From Scedosporium boydii (lineage: Eukaryota; Ascomycota; Sordariomycetes; Microascales; Microascaceae): a stretch of DNA of 53,507 nucleotides. Within the stretch, counting starts at the first letter, position 1. Each line of letters starts with the position of its first letter. The notes under the pieces are model-generated. The model saw only the letters and a list, made by a program, of their open reading frames with translations, had not been told where the DNA came from and made no database searches. Below are positions 34,562 through 44,615 of the stretch, piece by piece. The translations under genes were made by a program, and so were the position numbers. Where the stretch lies: the NCBI GenBank assembly GCA_002221725.1, contig NJFT01000262.1:1-53507 (forward strand), read 5' to 3'.

Positions 34562-35469
34562 ATGCTGTTGGCACTGCTTAAGTTGCCATCGGCTGCTCAC
34601 ATTCCTAGGGCTGGCGCCGTGGAATGCTCTCCAGAGAATCCTAGAAACCCCCATACTTGTCACCGCAGAACTGTGTAGACCCTCTTTACGCCGCACCAAT
34701 ATTTGACAAGGAGAGTGGCAACGACAGGCCCGTTCCGCACAGAATAATCTCCGGTCATTTCAACGGCACCAATGTTGGTTTCAGTATCTATCTTCCGCCT
34801 AAATCTCACTGGGAAGGGTGTTTTTTCCAGTTCGCGTATCCTCTCCAGACCTCCACAGCCGCGGATCAACCCATCGGCTTCGGCACCTATGGTGCGGGCT
34901 ATACGGTTCAAGTCTCGGGGATGGTAGGCCATCGTGCAAACACTGCTGTAGCCAAGCTCTGCCGACAGGTAGCTCGCGATTACTACCAGGAACCGTTGCC
35001 CCCTATTTATAGATATCTCTACGGTGAAAGCGGCGGCTCCCATAAAGCCATTAGCGCTGCAGAACATACTCTTGGCGTCTGGGACGGATACCTCGCGATG
35101 ATCCATGCGGTAAGAGTGGGAAATCCAAATAACTAGCCGATCCGTGTCCTGGCTGGTCTCGTGCTAGAAAATAAGAAGAACGAGTTTATTGATGCCTTCA
35201 GCCCCGGCGGGAGCGGGAGCCCTTCCCTCTTCCTCGATGGGACCGGGCTCGCTGCCTTTGAGGACACTACTGCCCTTGGCGTAGTCTCCAGAGCCTGGGC
35301 GGACTTTGAGGGGGCGGGCCGAAACAGGACCGAACTTTGGAACTTTCTCATGACTGTCGCTCTGCCTTCTGTTGAGAAGAGTGGTCCCGCATATACCCTA
35401 GGCCGTTCTTGCCATAGCCACGGGTCTCATTCACTAGATGATGTCTGCCCACGATCAATGAAGTTATAA
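34562..35469 (+). pseudogene. Broken secreted hydrolase-like gene
   Basis: The main frame is open from about 34645 to an in-frame TAG at 35134-35136, then continues in the same frame to 35469. It encodes NCVDPLYAAPIFDKESG, FNGTNVGFSIYLPP, YLYGESGGSHKAISAAEHT and WDGYLAM before the stop, and NEFIDAFSPGGSGSPSLF after it. GESGG at 35023-35037 looks like an alpha/beta-hydrolase nucleophile elbow, and the layout resembles uncharacterised secreted fungal and bacterial hydrolase-like proteins. A signal-peptide-like start (MLLALLKLPSAAHIPRAGAV, ATG 34562) lies in a different frame upstream, so a frameshift or lost splice site also separates the N-terminus. No GT-AG intron restores the frame across 35134. 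I read it as a recent pseudogene with at least one nonsense mutation. Confidence 0.6.
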
Positions 35470-36291
35470 TGAACTGCTGATTTTGGGCGTAACGGACCTG
35501 GTAATTCCAAAGCTCCTTTGGAGCAGAGACAATTCTTAACGGGGGTCACAGCGCTGGGAGATATTGCATTTGAATGCCCTGCGCCACTTGTTGCTTCGCT
35601 TAGCGGCTTGGGCTGCGACTATGTCAGTGGCGGTGACGGGGTGCACTCATTGTCACCTCTACCTTGTACAACAATGAAGCGCATACACTAACACACTATA
35701 AACAGCATATGAAGGCCTTTAGAGGTTCTATCTCTACAAAATGTTTACTATTACAACTATTACGACAATTCTAGCATTTGCTACATAACGTCACCGCTCT
35801 GTCGTACGGATTCACTCGTTCGCCCCTGCCAATTTTAATCACCATCAGTCTCGGCTTTTGACATTAGGATTTATTAGCTGCGGACCTGGGTCATCGAACA
35901 AGGATGAGCCACATGTCAACCAACTTTGGTGGCCTGATCACCTTGGTTGTAGTAATGATCCTGGCTCGGTGTTTTTGCTTCACCAAAGTCCATTCCCAAC
36001 AACCATTGGGCGGTTGTCATCAGGGGATCCAATGGAGGTTGCCAAGCGACTGCGCCTCATCCTGCAGCAGACACAGCCCAGACGTTTGCACTTCAAGGTC
36101 CCTCCTGGCGGTTGGCGAACGACAAAACAGAACACTTAACATGATGCTATTACTCAATCCCCCCCCTCCCTCCAAAAAAAAGGCGCCGGGCCCTCCGAAC
36201 GTGGATCGCAGTATTGTATCATCTAGCAATCGATGGGTGTTAAGACTGGCAGCCCCAATTCCCAAATCCCAAACCCCAGCCAAATCCAAAC
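35470..36291. other. Intergenic 0.8 kb
   Basis: No exon recognised. It holds the promoter and leader of the small four-TM protein gene, including a C-rich/A-rich tract at about 36160-36182. Confidence 0.45.
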
Positions 36292-37024
36292 ATGGAGTTC
36301 GACAAAATAGCCGACCGCGTGCCGAGTAAGGGCATATTTCTTACAAAACTCTCTCTACGTATCATTGGGGCTATTCTATCCATCTCTATGCTCGGCTGGA
36401 TTGCGGCGATTGCATCAACCGAGCCGGAGTTCCCAGATGAGAACAACAACCTTCCCCTCGCCGTCTGCTCTGGTCAGGTAACTCAAAACCCTGCGAATTG
36501 ACATGCAAACTATGAACCCAGCATCGCCCAGTTTTACCTCACCGCTGCAAAAAAAAGAAAATTTGGATTCTATATCTAACTAATTTTGGGGTGTATGTAG
36601 CTTATCGTCTCCTTCTGTTGGAACCTCGCTGAAATCGCCTGCCTTCTTTTCCGAAAGGGTCATCGCGGTATTCGTTCCGGTGCCTGCGTCGCAGTAGACC
36701 TGATCATATGGCTTGGCATGGCCGTTGGCCTTGGCTTCATAGGCGGTCTTTGCTATGGGAATTTCTGCGGATATGACACCGGGTTCGATGTCCTGGCTAT
36801 TCTCCCGAATGGAGGTCGAATTGGGTTGATTGTTCTCGGCACACTCATCGGGTAAGATTTTAAGGACAACAGAAAAAGTGCTTCCTTTGAGTGACTAACC
36901 ATATTTACCAAGCGTTGTGCATCTGACCGTCTTCGCCATTGCTTGCCACGAGACTAGACATGGCAATCGTGCCAAGCGACGACACGCCCAGCAGAGTAAC
37001 GGGCTGCATCGCGCCAAGCCCTGA
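36292..37024 (+). CDS. Small four-TM membrane protein, unknown function
   Basis: Exons 36292-36477, 36601-36851 and 36913-37024 join in frame to 182 aa. Introns are 123 and 61 nt, both GT-AG; the second has a GACTAACC branch site. Four hydrophobic segments are visible: LRIIGAILSISMLGWIAAIA, LIVSFCWNLAEIACLLF, AVDLIIWLGMAVGLGFIGG and IGLIVLGTLIGVVHLTVFAIA. A short basic tail (RHGNRAKRRHAQQ) follows. The topology resembles MARVEL-like or integral membrane proteins that are common and uncharacterised in ascomycetes. No catalytic or binding motif is seen. The first ATG in the transcript context (CCAAACATGGAG) was used. Confidence 0.75.
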
Positions 37025-38227
37025 GTGGGCAATATGTATGGAATATATGCCCTTTGCCGATCGCCTCCCTGGCGCTTGATGGAAAGAGTGTGGGTAAATC
37101 GTTCATGTGCCGGATCTGTTGGTGGCTTTGCATTCAAGTCAAAGCACCCCCAAATTTCAACAGCCTACATAATAGCCCCAACCATCTTCGATCATCTATT
37201 ACTTCCACAACCGTTACTACTTCTATACATGGAGCTTTGAACCATTACTTTCGATGTCGCTGTTTCTATTAGATATAATTAGGTTAAGGTAGTTAATCCA
37301 GAAATATTAACTAAGCATATAGTCGATAGAAATAACAAAACCTGTGAAGATAACGAGCGCAAGAGTCAGGATGGAGGCGGGCACTATAGCCTTGAATAAG
37401 GTCCGGGACAATGCAGCGCTGCGAGAGACATGTATGTTAGCCAGGTTCCTCTCTTTCCTCAACATTTAGGTTGCCTGATACTTACGTCGTCTGAAAATAC
37501 CTGACATGGAAAGCACCATGATGTAAAGAAAAGTAGAGGATCTATTGAGTTTGAAAGAATTTGCTCTCGACGCCTCGCTGACCCATCAATCATGTTGAAA
37601 TGTCTTGCATTATAATCACCATGAGACTATGCAGGTCTCAGACATGTGTCTCGCGAGACCCATGGATTTGTAAAGAAATGAAGATAAACTGATATCTAGA
37701 ATATGGAAGTCTATGTTTACTTTTGTACAAGCCATGCCGTGACAAAAAAAAAAAAAAGGCAGCCGAGCCTATTTCGAGAAGCAAGCGATTCCCGAGCAAA
37801 GACCACATATCTCCTCAGCAAGCGGAATCAAAACGGCCAAAACAGCGCCCCGTATAACACCATGCTGTTATTATCAATACAATAGTTTTGAAGATTAAAG
37901 AATACATACATACGCCAAAGAGCAGCAGATACAGGATTCATTATGATTCATAATTACCACTTCCCACCATGTATTAAGATATGTTTGAATCCCTCTATCG
38001 CTAGCGAATTGAAGTGCCCAGACGACTTCTTCTTACAACGCCTCGATGTCGATCAATACAAGCTGATGCTGGTGTTCGAGTCTCCTATTGCGTATTGCCG
38101 GCGACCTCGACACCAATGCCCAGGCATTAGAGCTCACGCTTTTCTCCGTGGCCGCGTTGACGTCCAATAAATACGAGGGCGCATCAAGGATTCGGGTTCG
38201 TTGGTCATCCACGCACGTCATACCGCC
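37025..38227. other. Convergent 1.2-kb intergenic region
   Basis: The four-TM gene and the GT31 gene end towards each other. No exon or RNA recognised. A poly-A run of about 14 lies at 37743-37757. Confidence 0.45.
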
Positions 38228-39875
38228 TCAAAAACCCATCGAAATATTTTGTTGTAATTTCATGCCGGGCCATTTGATCGTCTCACATTCCCCTTGCCTT
38301 TCGACCCAATCCTTAATCCTGTCCGACAGCCACCCGGAGGTCTGCCGCTTCGCCGGATCCTCTTCGTGCCTAGTCGGGTAGCCAATCTTAAACGACTTGC
38401 CAAGGGCGCATTTCCCCTCTGGGTTATACGAGTACTGGAAGCATTCGCGCTTCTTCTCGCAGGCGGCTTTGCAGTTCTCGAGAGAGACATGGGCGAGTCT
38501 TTCAAACTTGGCCTTTCGCTCCAGCGGCACCGTTTTCCACTTCTCGTCGTCCGTCGGCGGGCGGTTCAGGTAGATGAAGTCTTCGCTCACGTTGTTCCAG
38601 TCTTCGCGCAGATCGGTGAATTTGGGGAGAAAGTACTCGACGTACATGTCTCGTATTAGAACGGGGTTCGCTTCGGCGTTACTGGTGGACCTGCTTTCAA
38701 GGTATTTCCTGATTTCAAACTCCCAAAAGAGAGACATCTCTTCGCTGTCGACGTGATGCATCGTAGCCAGGGGCTGACACCAATGGGTGGGTCCAAAGGG
38801 AATGCTCCAAACTTTATCCCCATTTATGGTAGGGAACTACAGAGCTAAAGTTAGCCTCGACTGCCCCGAAAAGGGAAATGAAACATCAATTGATGTCTAG
38901 CGTTAGGCATAATACGCCAAGACTTACGGTTTGAGTCACCCGAATATTTGACGTTTCTCTCATGGCCTTGGAAAACATCCAGTCTCCGCAGCATTCTTCC
39001 GTTACCCGCTGGTCGTAGGCGTTGCCAATACCCGGGTGCTCCCCAACAAAGGCGTCCAATGCGCCACGCGACATTACGTAGCCGCTGCCGCCGTGCGCGA
39101 AAGGAAAGTCTTTGAAGTGAGCAATGCTGCCCAGGAAGAGCTTCCGTGACGGGTCGAGTCGACCCAGGACCGACACGAGACTCGTCCAGAAAAGGTACGT
39201 GTCCGCATCGATAAGGACATACCAATCGCGTCCCGGCCGAAGGTTGTACGCCTTTTCAGCGATGTGTATGTTCTTGTATTTGTCCATATTCCAGCCCTCC
39301 TTCCCCTTGTCGCGGTATTTGGTGCAATCAGCCTGGCTTACCAGACATTCCTTCTGCGCCCGATAGAGGTCAAAGTCGGAGGTTTGCTTGACGGTGTCGA
39401 GAACCGTATCGAGAGAGTCGCGCACGCGAACGCCGGCAATGGTCTGCTCCATATCGGAGAATATGAGCACGTCGGGCACGCATCGCAGGATTGTCTGGAG
39501 CTGGGTGGGGATTTTGCTGAAGGCTTCAGTTGCGCCTGTCTTGACAATGAGGGTGATGCTAAAGTTGCGGCCGGGGAGCTGGGTGCAGAGTGGATCGTCC
39601 GGAGGCATCAATGGGCGATCTGTGATGGAGAAATCGGGAAAAGACGATGGAGCGCCATTGTGAGGTTTGTGGTGGAGTTTGTTGTCGTGGATGGCGGCGT
39701 CGGGTCGATTGAATTGCGGTTGAGTCTGTTTCTGTTGACGAGGTGGGGGAGAGTGGTAGTCGTCGTCGTCGCCTGATGGAAAGAGAAACAAGAGAGCTGC
39801 CCAGGCGATGCAAGCGGCGATCAAGTATCGATGGGACTTTTTCATCTTGGCGTCCGTCGAAAAGAAAAATGCCAA
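38228..39875 (-). CDS. GT31-like type II membrane glycosyltransferase with Cys-rich C-terminus
   Basis: Exons 39875-38928 and 38836-38228 (intron 91 nt) encode 518 aa. A second ATG at 39845 (MKKSHRYLIAACIAWAALLF) would start right at the signal anchor and is an equally good start. After the anchor come a Gln/Pro-rich stem and a catalytic domain with the metal-binding D223-A-D225 in VLIDADTYLFW. FAHGGSGYVMSRGALDA and EECCGDWMFSKAM are typical of fungal DUF604/GT31 (beta-1,3-galactosyltransferase-like) proteins. The C-terminus includes CKAACEKKRECFQYSYNPEG and GKCALG, resembling a PAN/apple module. It probably works in the Golgi on glycoproteins or glycolipids. Acceptor and sugar are unknown. 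Confidence 0.87.
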
Positions 39876-42323
39876 TTACCGCGACCTCGCAAAATTCATC
39901 GTGTTCCCCGAATCCGAATCAGCAGGACTCTGAATGACGCCGATATTGTCTAGATGACACCTGCAGGCAAAGAGAGACAGCTTCATTCAGGCTAATTTGG
40001 AAGATGTTCGGGAAAGATCGAGAAAGGAAAGCATCAGCGAAAAAAAGAAGGGGGGCGTTTTTTTGTGAAATGGCCCAAATTTTGGTTCGCACGACCCCAA
40101 GGAAGCGACGAGGCAAGGGGTGAAGGATCTACATGGTTCTTGTTTGGTGGGCGAGAAGCGGGCCGGAGGAGGAAGGACCGAGGGGCGGAGCCACGTTTTC
40201 TTCTTAACATCAATACGCCCTGTACGAAGTACCTCGGTATGTTTTTTTTGTTGTGATTCGCCTGAGCAAACATCTGAGGGGACAAATTTGCATTGTGGAA
40301 GAAGCAGGATTCGAGATTGTTACACAGGTCCCGCATCCCCTCGCCCATACACCGGTCCACATTGATGATTGCCCAGGTCCCAGTACAGGGCTGCAACGGA
40401 AGATCAATGGGAGAGACCATTCGACGATGCCTAAACTGGCTGGGGTCTGAATCGCGAAAAGGGTTTGCGGGGAAGTGTGGGACAAGGGGATTTTAGCGTC
40501 TTTGCTTGACCCGCCGATGGGCCAAGAAGAATTAGGGACGACAGCGAAAAGTACACAGGTACGAGGTAGAGGTAGGACCATTTTTAGTCATAAACATATT
40601 ACTCATCACTGAGACAAAGGTCCGTCCCCTGAGAATGCCTGTCCTAGCGAATGCAACGTCGCGTTGGCCCTTGTCCTTGGTCCGGCACTCCGCGCACCCT
40701 CATGACGTTGAATAATGGGAAGAAAAAAGGCATCAGGGCATTGGAGAACAACTTGTGCATAGCAAGATGCTGAAGAGGAAGCCCGTTGACACTCATGCAG
40801 TAGAACCAAAATCCGATGGAGGCTAATCCAGGAGGACCCAAAAAACAACATGTACTGCAGTAGCTGGCACGTGCGACCGGTTTCCCAGCTGTTGGACGCA
40901 TCCGACAGCTTTTCAGGTGGGGAATGATCTGTTGTAGAATAAGTTAAAATTAGGGGTTGAAAATGTGGGAAATTGTTCCTTGGCTGCCGAGTTCCCGGGC
41001 GGAATTGGCGCTGATTGGTTTTCAGCCTGGAATCCGCTCTAACACTGGCTTTCCCAGATGAACAATCGGGACTGCAACATCCTCTTCATGGCACGTGTGA
41101 AATTCGGTCGCCCTCGAGGAAGCTTCATCCCCTCCGCCAAGGGCTATTTAACGCGAAGAGATTATGTCTCAACGTACACCGCATCAACCTCCAGGCCGAG
41201 TGACCTAGTCATTAAGCCCGACTTAAGCGGAAGACTTGACCAAGCCCTGGTTCCCACTTCTAGAGTGTGGTGCGGGTGTTAGCATCCATCCAGGTAGGCT
41301 TTACGGTGTAGCGGGCGAGGCATTCTCATGGAGATCCCCGGGATTATCTTAGGACATCATTTCCCAAGGAGAGCAGACCGTATCACCCTGGATGTGGACT
41401 GAAAGAGAACAAGCATTGACGACAAATTCCCAACATTGATGCAGATGAATAAAAAGAAGAAAAACGCCGAAAATCGTAGAAAAAAACAAGTAGCACTAGA
41501 GAGCCGTACTTTAACCTTGGGGTATCGCCTTCTTCTGGATTCTTCCGAGCTCATGAGCCAAGTAACCAGGCCTTTCGTCGGCTCCAGTTGTTTTGCCATG
41601 CCCTGCGCGTGGGCTCTGATGATTAAGTATTGAGGCAAGCGCCTCTCTGGAATAATAAGGCGAAGGTAGTTGGTAGTGCTATGACGGCTTAGAAACTACA
41701 TTATTACACTCATCATCCCTCATCCAGTAACATTAATAGATAGAATGCACTATAATCTTCCTAGCCGAGCTACTAATGATGATAGAGTTGTGAACTGTAT
41801 ATAACTCATTATTGGATGGTAGACGCCAGTTGTTGTATTCACTCTTCCTGTCGACCATCTCCATGGGCTAGACTGAAAAAAGATGCATGCATATAATAGG
41901 CCTCAAAATCCACTGAACAATCCCCGTCCATTAACACCTCACGAACTGTGGACGCTTTTGAATTCACCGGGCCATTCAACCTCGAGCTTGCTTCAACGTA
42001 TGTAGAGTTGGGCATACAGGGCGGGAGCTTCTTTAACTCCCCATGGCATCCGCTTAGTTACCCTGCGAGGAATGTGATGGCTCTAGGGTTCCGCCCGAGT
42101 TTAATCGGCCATTCAACTCCTAGTATTAAAGCATGTTGCGTGGAGTGATTGGTGAGCAGCCTTGACATAATTTCTTAAATGCCCTCGCGTCTTGCGCATC
42201 GCACCTTTAGGCCTTTCTTTCTACACTTCATCCCATCAACTCCACTGTCGCGGTTACTCCACTTGCAGCTCTGCACAACACAACGTAAGCCTGTCGAAGC
42301 TACTGCGACAACAATCACACCAC
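39876..42323. other. 2.4-kb intergenic region
   Basis: The GT31 promoter is at the left; it contains a third exact GTACGAAGTAC (40222-40232). Many short overlapping frames occur without protein motifs. The right end is upstream of the tRNA-Ile gene. Confidence 0.45.
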
Positions 42324-42419
42324 GGTCGGTTAGCTCAGTTGGTTAGAGCGTGGTACTAATAAGCTATCCGGCTTATCAAGTAAATGCCAAGGTCATGAGT
42401 TCGACCCTCATACTGACCA
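42324..42419 (+). tRNA. tRNA-Ile(AAU) with 22-nt intron
   Basis: The cloverleaf is complete. The acceptor stem GGTCGGT pairs with ACTGACC (one G-U), the D arm is GCTC...GAGC, the anticodon stem TGGTA pairs with TGCCA, and the T arm ATGAG pairs with CTCAT around TTCGACC. The anticodon AAT is at 42358-42360. The intron 42362-42383 follows position 37, as in all nuclear tRNA introns. ATAAGC (42359-42364), which includes anticodon bases, pairs with GCTTAT (42371-42376), giving the expected anticodon-intron helix. A T5 Pol III terminator follows at 42455-42459. Confidence 0.95.
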
Positions 42420-43006
42420 CTTTCATGAAACCATTGGTTCGACTTCGTCTTTCCTTTTTAACCTATTCCTCCATTCTTCTCTTTTTGACTTCCTTGCTTT
42501 TTTGCTCTCTCTTAATTTTTATTTTATTTTTCGTTTTCTTCAAAATTGGTCCCATGATAGTACTAGTACGCGAAGGAAATGTAGCTTTTCTTCCTCGTCT
42601 TCTTCATATCTATCCACAGAGAAGAGCACATTCTCTATACACTCGTGCCGCATTCGTAAAAGTCACTCACTTCCTACTTCCCACCGGATTTGATTCGCCA
42701 TTGTGCGTCGTGAAATCTCAGTAAGGGGTTCATACCCTTGACGTACGTAGATGTCTTCCAATAATATTAATTAATGACACTCCTCAGCTCGTTTCGTTTT
42801 CATCTTGCTGGACGCGGGAGTACCTTAAAGGCGGATATAAATACAGGAAGAAGAGCGATTGAGGGGGGAAAAAAGAAGCGAAAACGAAGCTGAGAGAAAG
42901 AAGAAAGAAATGTCACCCATGGATCTCGGAGATGGCTCTGAGGATGGCTGCCAAAACTCAACGCTGTCGATGGGAAAAACCGATCATTGGCAAAAAAAGG
43001 AGATTG
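42420..43006. other. Spacer between tRNA genes
   Basis: T-rich sequence follows tRNA-Ile. A7 at 42992-42998 is the minus-strand Pol III terminator of the next tRNA. No protein gene recognised. Confidence 0.5.
42992..42998 (-). terminator. Pol III terminator of the tRNA-Ala-like gene
   Basis: A7 on the + strand is T7 in the sense of the minus-strand tRNA, nine bases after its 3' end. It supports the gene being transcribed. Confidence 0.75.
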
Positions 43007-43092
43007 TGGACATTGCAGGAATCGAACCAGCGACTTTCAGTAGGCATTTAAGTGTATGCAAAACTGACGTCATACCCCTAGACCAAACGCCC
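43007..43092 (-). tRNA. tRNA-Ala(UGC)-like gene with 14-nt intron; possibly degenerate
   Basis: Read on the minus strand, acceptor GGGCGTT pairs with AATGTCC (two G-U pairs), D arm GTC...GAC encloses AGGGGTA, and anticodon stem TCAGT pairs with ACTGA. The loop TTTGCA plus a 14-nt intron after position 37 gives anticodon TGC. GCAT in the anticodon pairs with ATGC in the intron. The A box (TGGTCTAGGGG) and B box (GGTTCGATTCC) are good. The T stem GCTGG/CCTGC has one T-T mismatch, and the D arm is unusual for tRNA-Ala, so this could be a weakened copy. T7 follows directly (complement of 42992-42998). Confidence 0.65.
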
Positions 43093-43657
43093 ATTTGATA
43101 CTGATAGGTGAGGAAAGAAGCATGTTGAACGAAGAGTTCCCCAATTTGGTGAATTGCAAAATGGTCCCAGAGTCCATCTCACCGCAACCCTTCTTCTTCT
43201 TTCCTGTCTTTGTGTGGTCTAAATCTCGACTTGCACTTGTATTAACATAGACTCTCGTGTGGAAACCGAGTCTCGGGCGAGAGGATCTCACCTCCTCTGT
43301 ACCCTGGATATCCGACTAACGAGATTCAACCTGATATTTTATCTTTGATGCTATTCGTTCTTTTCGACAATAGAATGATAGGCTAAATGCACAATCCTCA
43401 ACTTCTAGATTTGCGTTGCCTGGTATCTGAATGCGTGTTCTCGACTGAATATTAGCCGTACGAAATAATCTATTTTCTTCGCTCTTCTATGTTGATTTGC
43501 GGTGATTGAAATAAAGATGGCAAATCCATAAGTCTGACTACAATTCCGGGCGAATGGATGTCGTGGATGGAATATTTACCCCCACGATATCTTCCCTTGC
43601 AGTTTAGCTCTAGGTTCCACTTTCAACCGCTCATTGATCTTTGGACCTCAATAGAGA
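43093..43657. other. Promoter region of AA9 gene
   Basis: No exon recognised. The stretch separates the minus-strand tRNA from the AA9 LPMO gene and should contain the promoter of the latter. Confidence 0.45.
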
Positions 43658-44479
43658 ATGCGCTATCTCATATCTGCGCTGCTGCTCGTAGTAGCAGTAC
43701 AAGCCCACTGTGAGTCGTATGCCCGCGTTGATCTTCCGGCTTTTAACACTAATAAGAACCAAGACAAGTTCCCGAGGCTCATTGTCAACGGACAACCCGA
43801 AACTGCCGACTGGCTTTCCGTACGCCGTACTAAAGTCCAGAATTCACGCGACAATGGTGCCGTCTCGGACGTAAATAGTCCCGATTTTCGCTGTTTCGGA
43901 GGGAGCCCTGGAACAGCCACCACGACCGTAGTAGCCGGCGATACTCTGGGTTTTGTGGCGTCGTCAGGAATCATGCATTTCGGCCCCTGTCAGTTTTACA
44001 TGGCGAGGGTTCCCGAGGGCGCCAATATAAATACATGGGAAGCTGATGGCGACGTTTGGTTCAAGGTTGGGAGTATTGGTGCTGTGGCAGGCAACGGCCC
44101 GCTCGGTGGTGATGAAAAGACCTGGCCTGCCTATCGTAAGAAAGTTCCCTCCCACTGTTGTTACGTGAACTGACAGCCTTTCTTGATAACGCCTCCAGAC
44201 AAGACTGAAGTGAGCTTTACGGTACCTTCTAGTTTGCCGAGTGGCAAATATCTCGTCCGTGTAGAGAGCATTGCCCTTCATCTTGCACAAAATCCAGGAG
44301 GTGCTCAGTTCTACATTAGTTGCGGGCAAGTCGAGGTTACAGGAGGCGGAGACGGTACTCCAGAGCCTTTGGTTGCATTCCCGGGGGCATACAAGGCAAA
44401 CGATCCTGGGCTACTCTGGCCGTATTCACCTCCGAGAACTAGTTACACAGCTCCAGGACCGCCTGTATGGGAGGCATAA
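43658..44479 (+). CDS. AA9 lytic polysaccharide monooxygenase (former GH61)
   Basis: Exons 43658-44135 and 44199-44479 encode 252 aa. The signal peptide is [16 protein letters not shown], so the mature protein begins with His17, the N-terminal histidine that forms half of the copper histidine brace. The second brace His is in [18 protein letters not shown], and the axial Tyr is in [16 protein letters not shown], preceded by the usual Gln. [18 protein letters not shown] and [16 protein letters not shown] are AA9 landmarks. The enzyme oxidatively cleaves cellulose or related glucans outside the cell. No carbohydrate-binding module is attached; the tail after residue 220 is Pro-rich and short. 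The copper-site residues all appear present. The 63-nt intron splits the His codon before KTEVSF. Confidence 0.92.
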
Positions 44480-44615
44480 GGATAGGAAGATGAGCTGATT
44501 TCCGACCGACCATCTGGCTGCCATTTCACATTGTAAACCGTTCAATTGGCTGCGTAGTGCAGATATGTAAGTTGACTGCTGTTGGATCTGCCCGCGTATC
44601 TGTCCCTCTTGTTCC

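Noticed and set aside
35110..35167. Possible 58-nt intron removing the in-frame TAG of the hydrolase-like gene
   Set aside because: Joining these sites brings a new frame and an immediate loss of the conserved downstream sequence.
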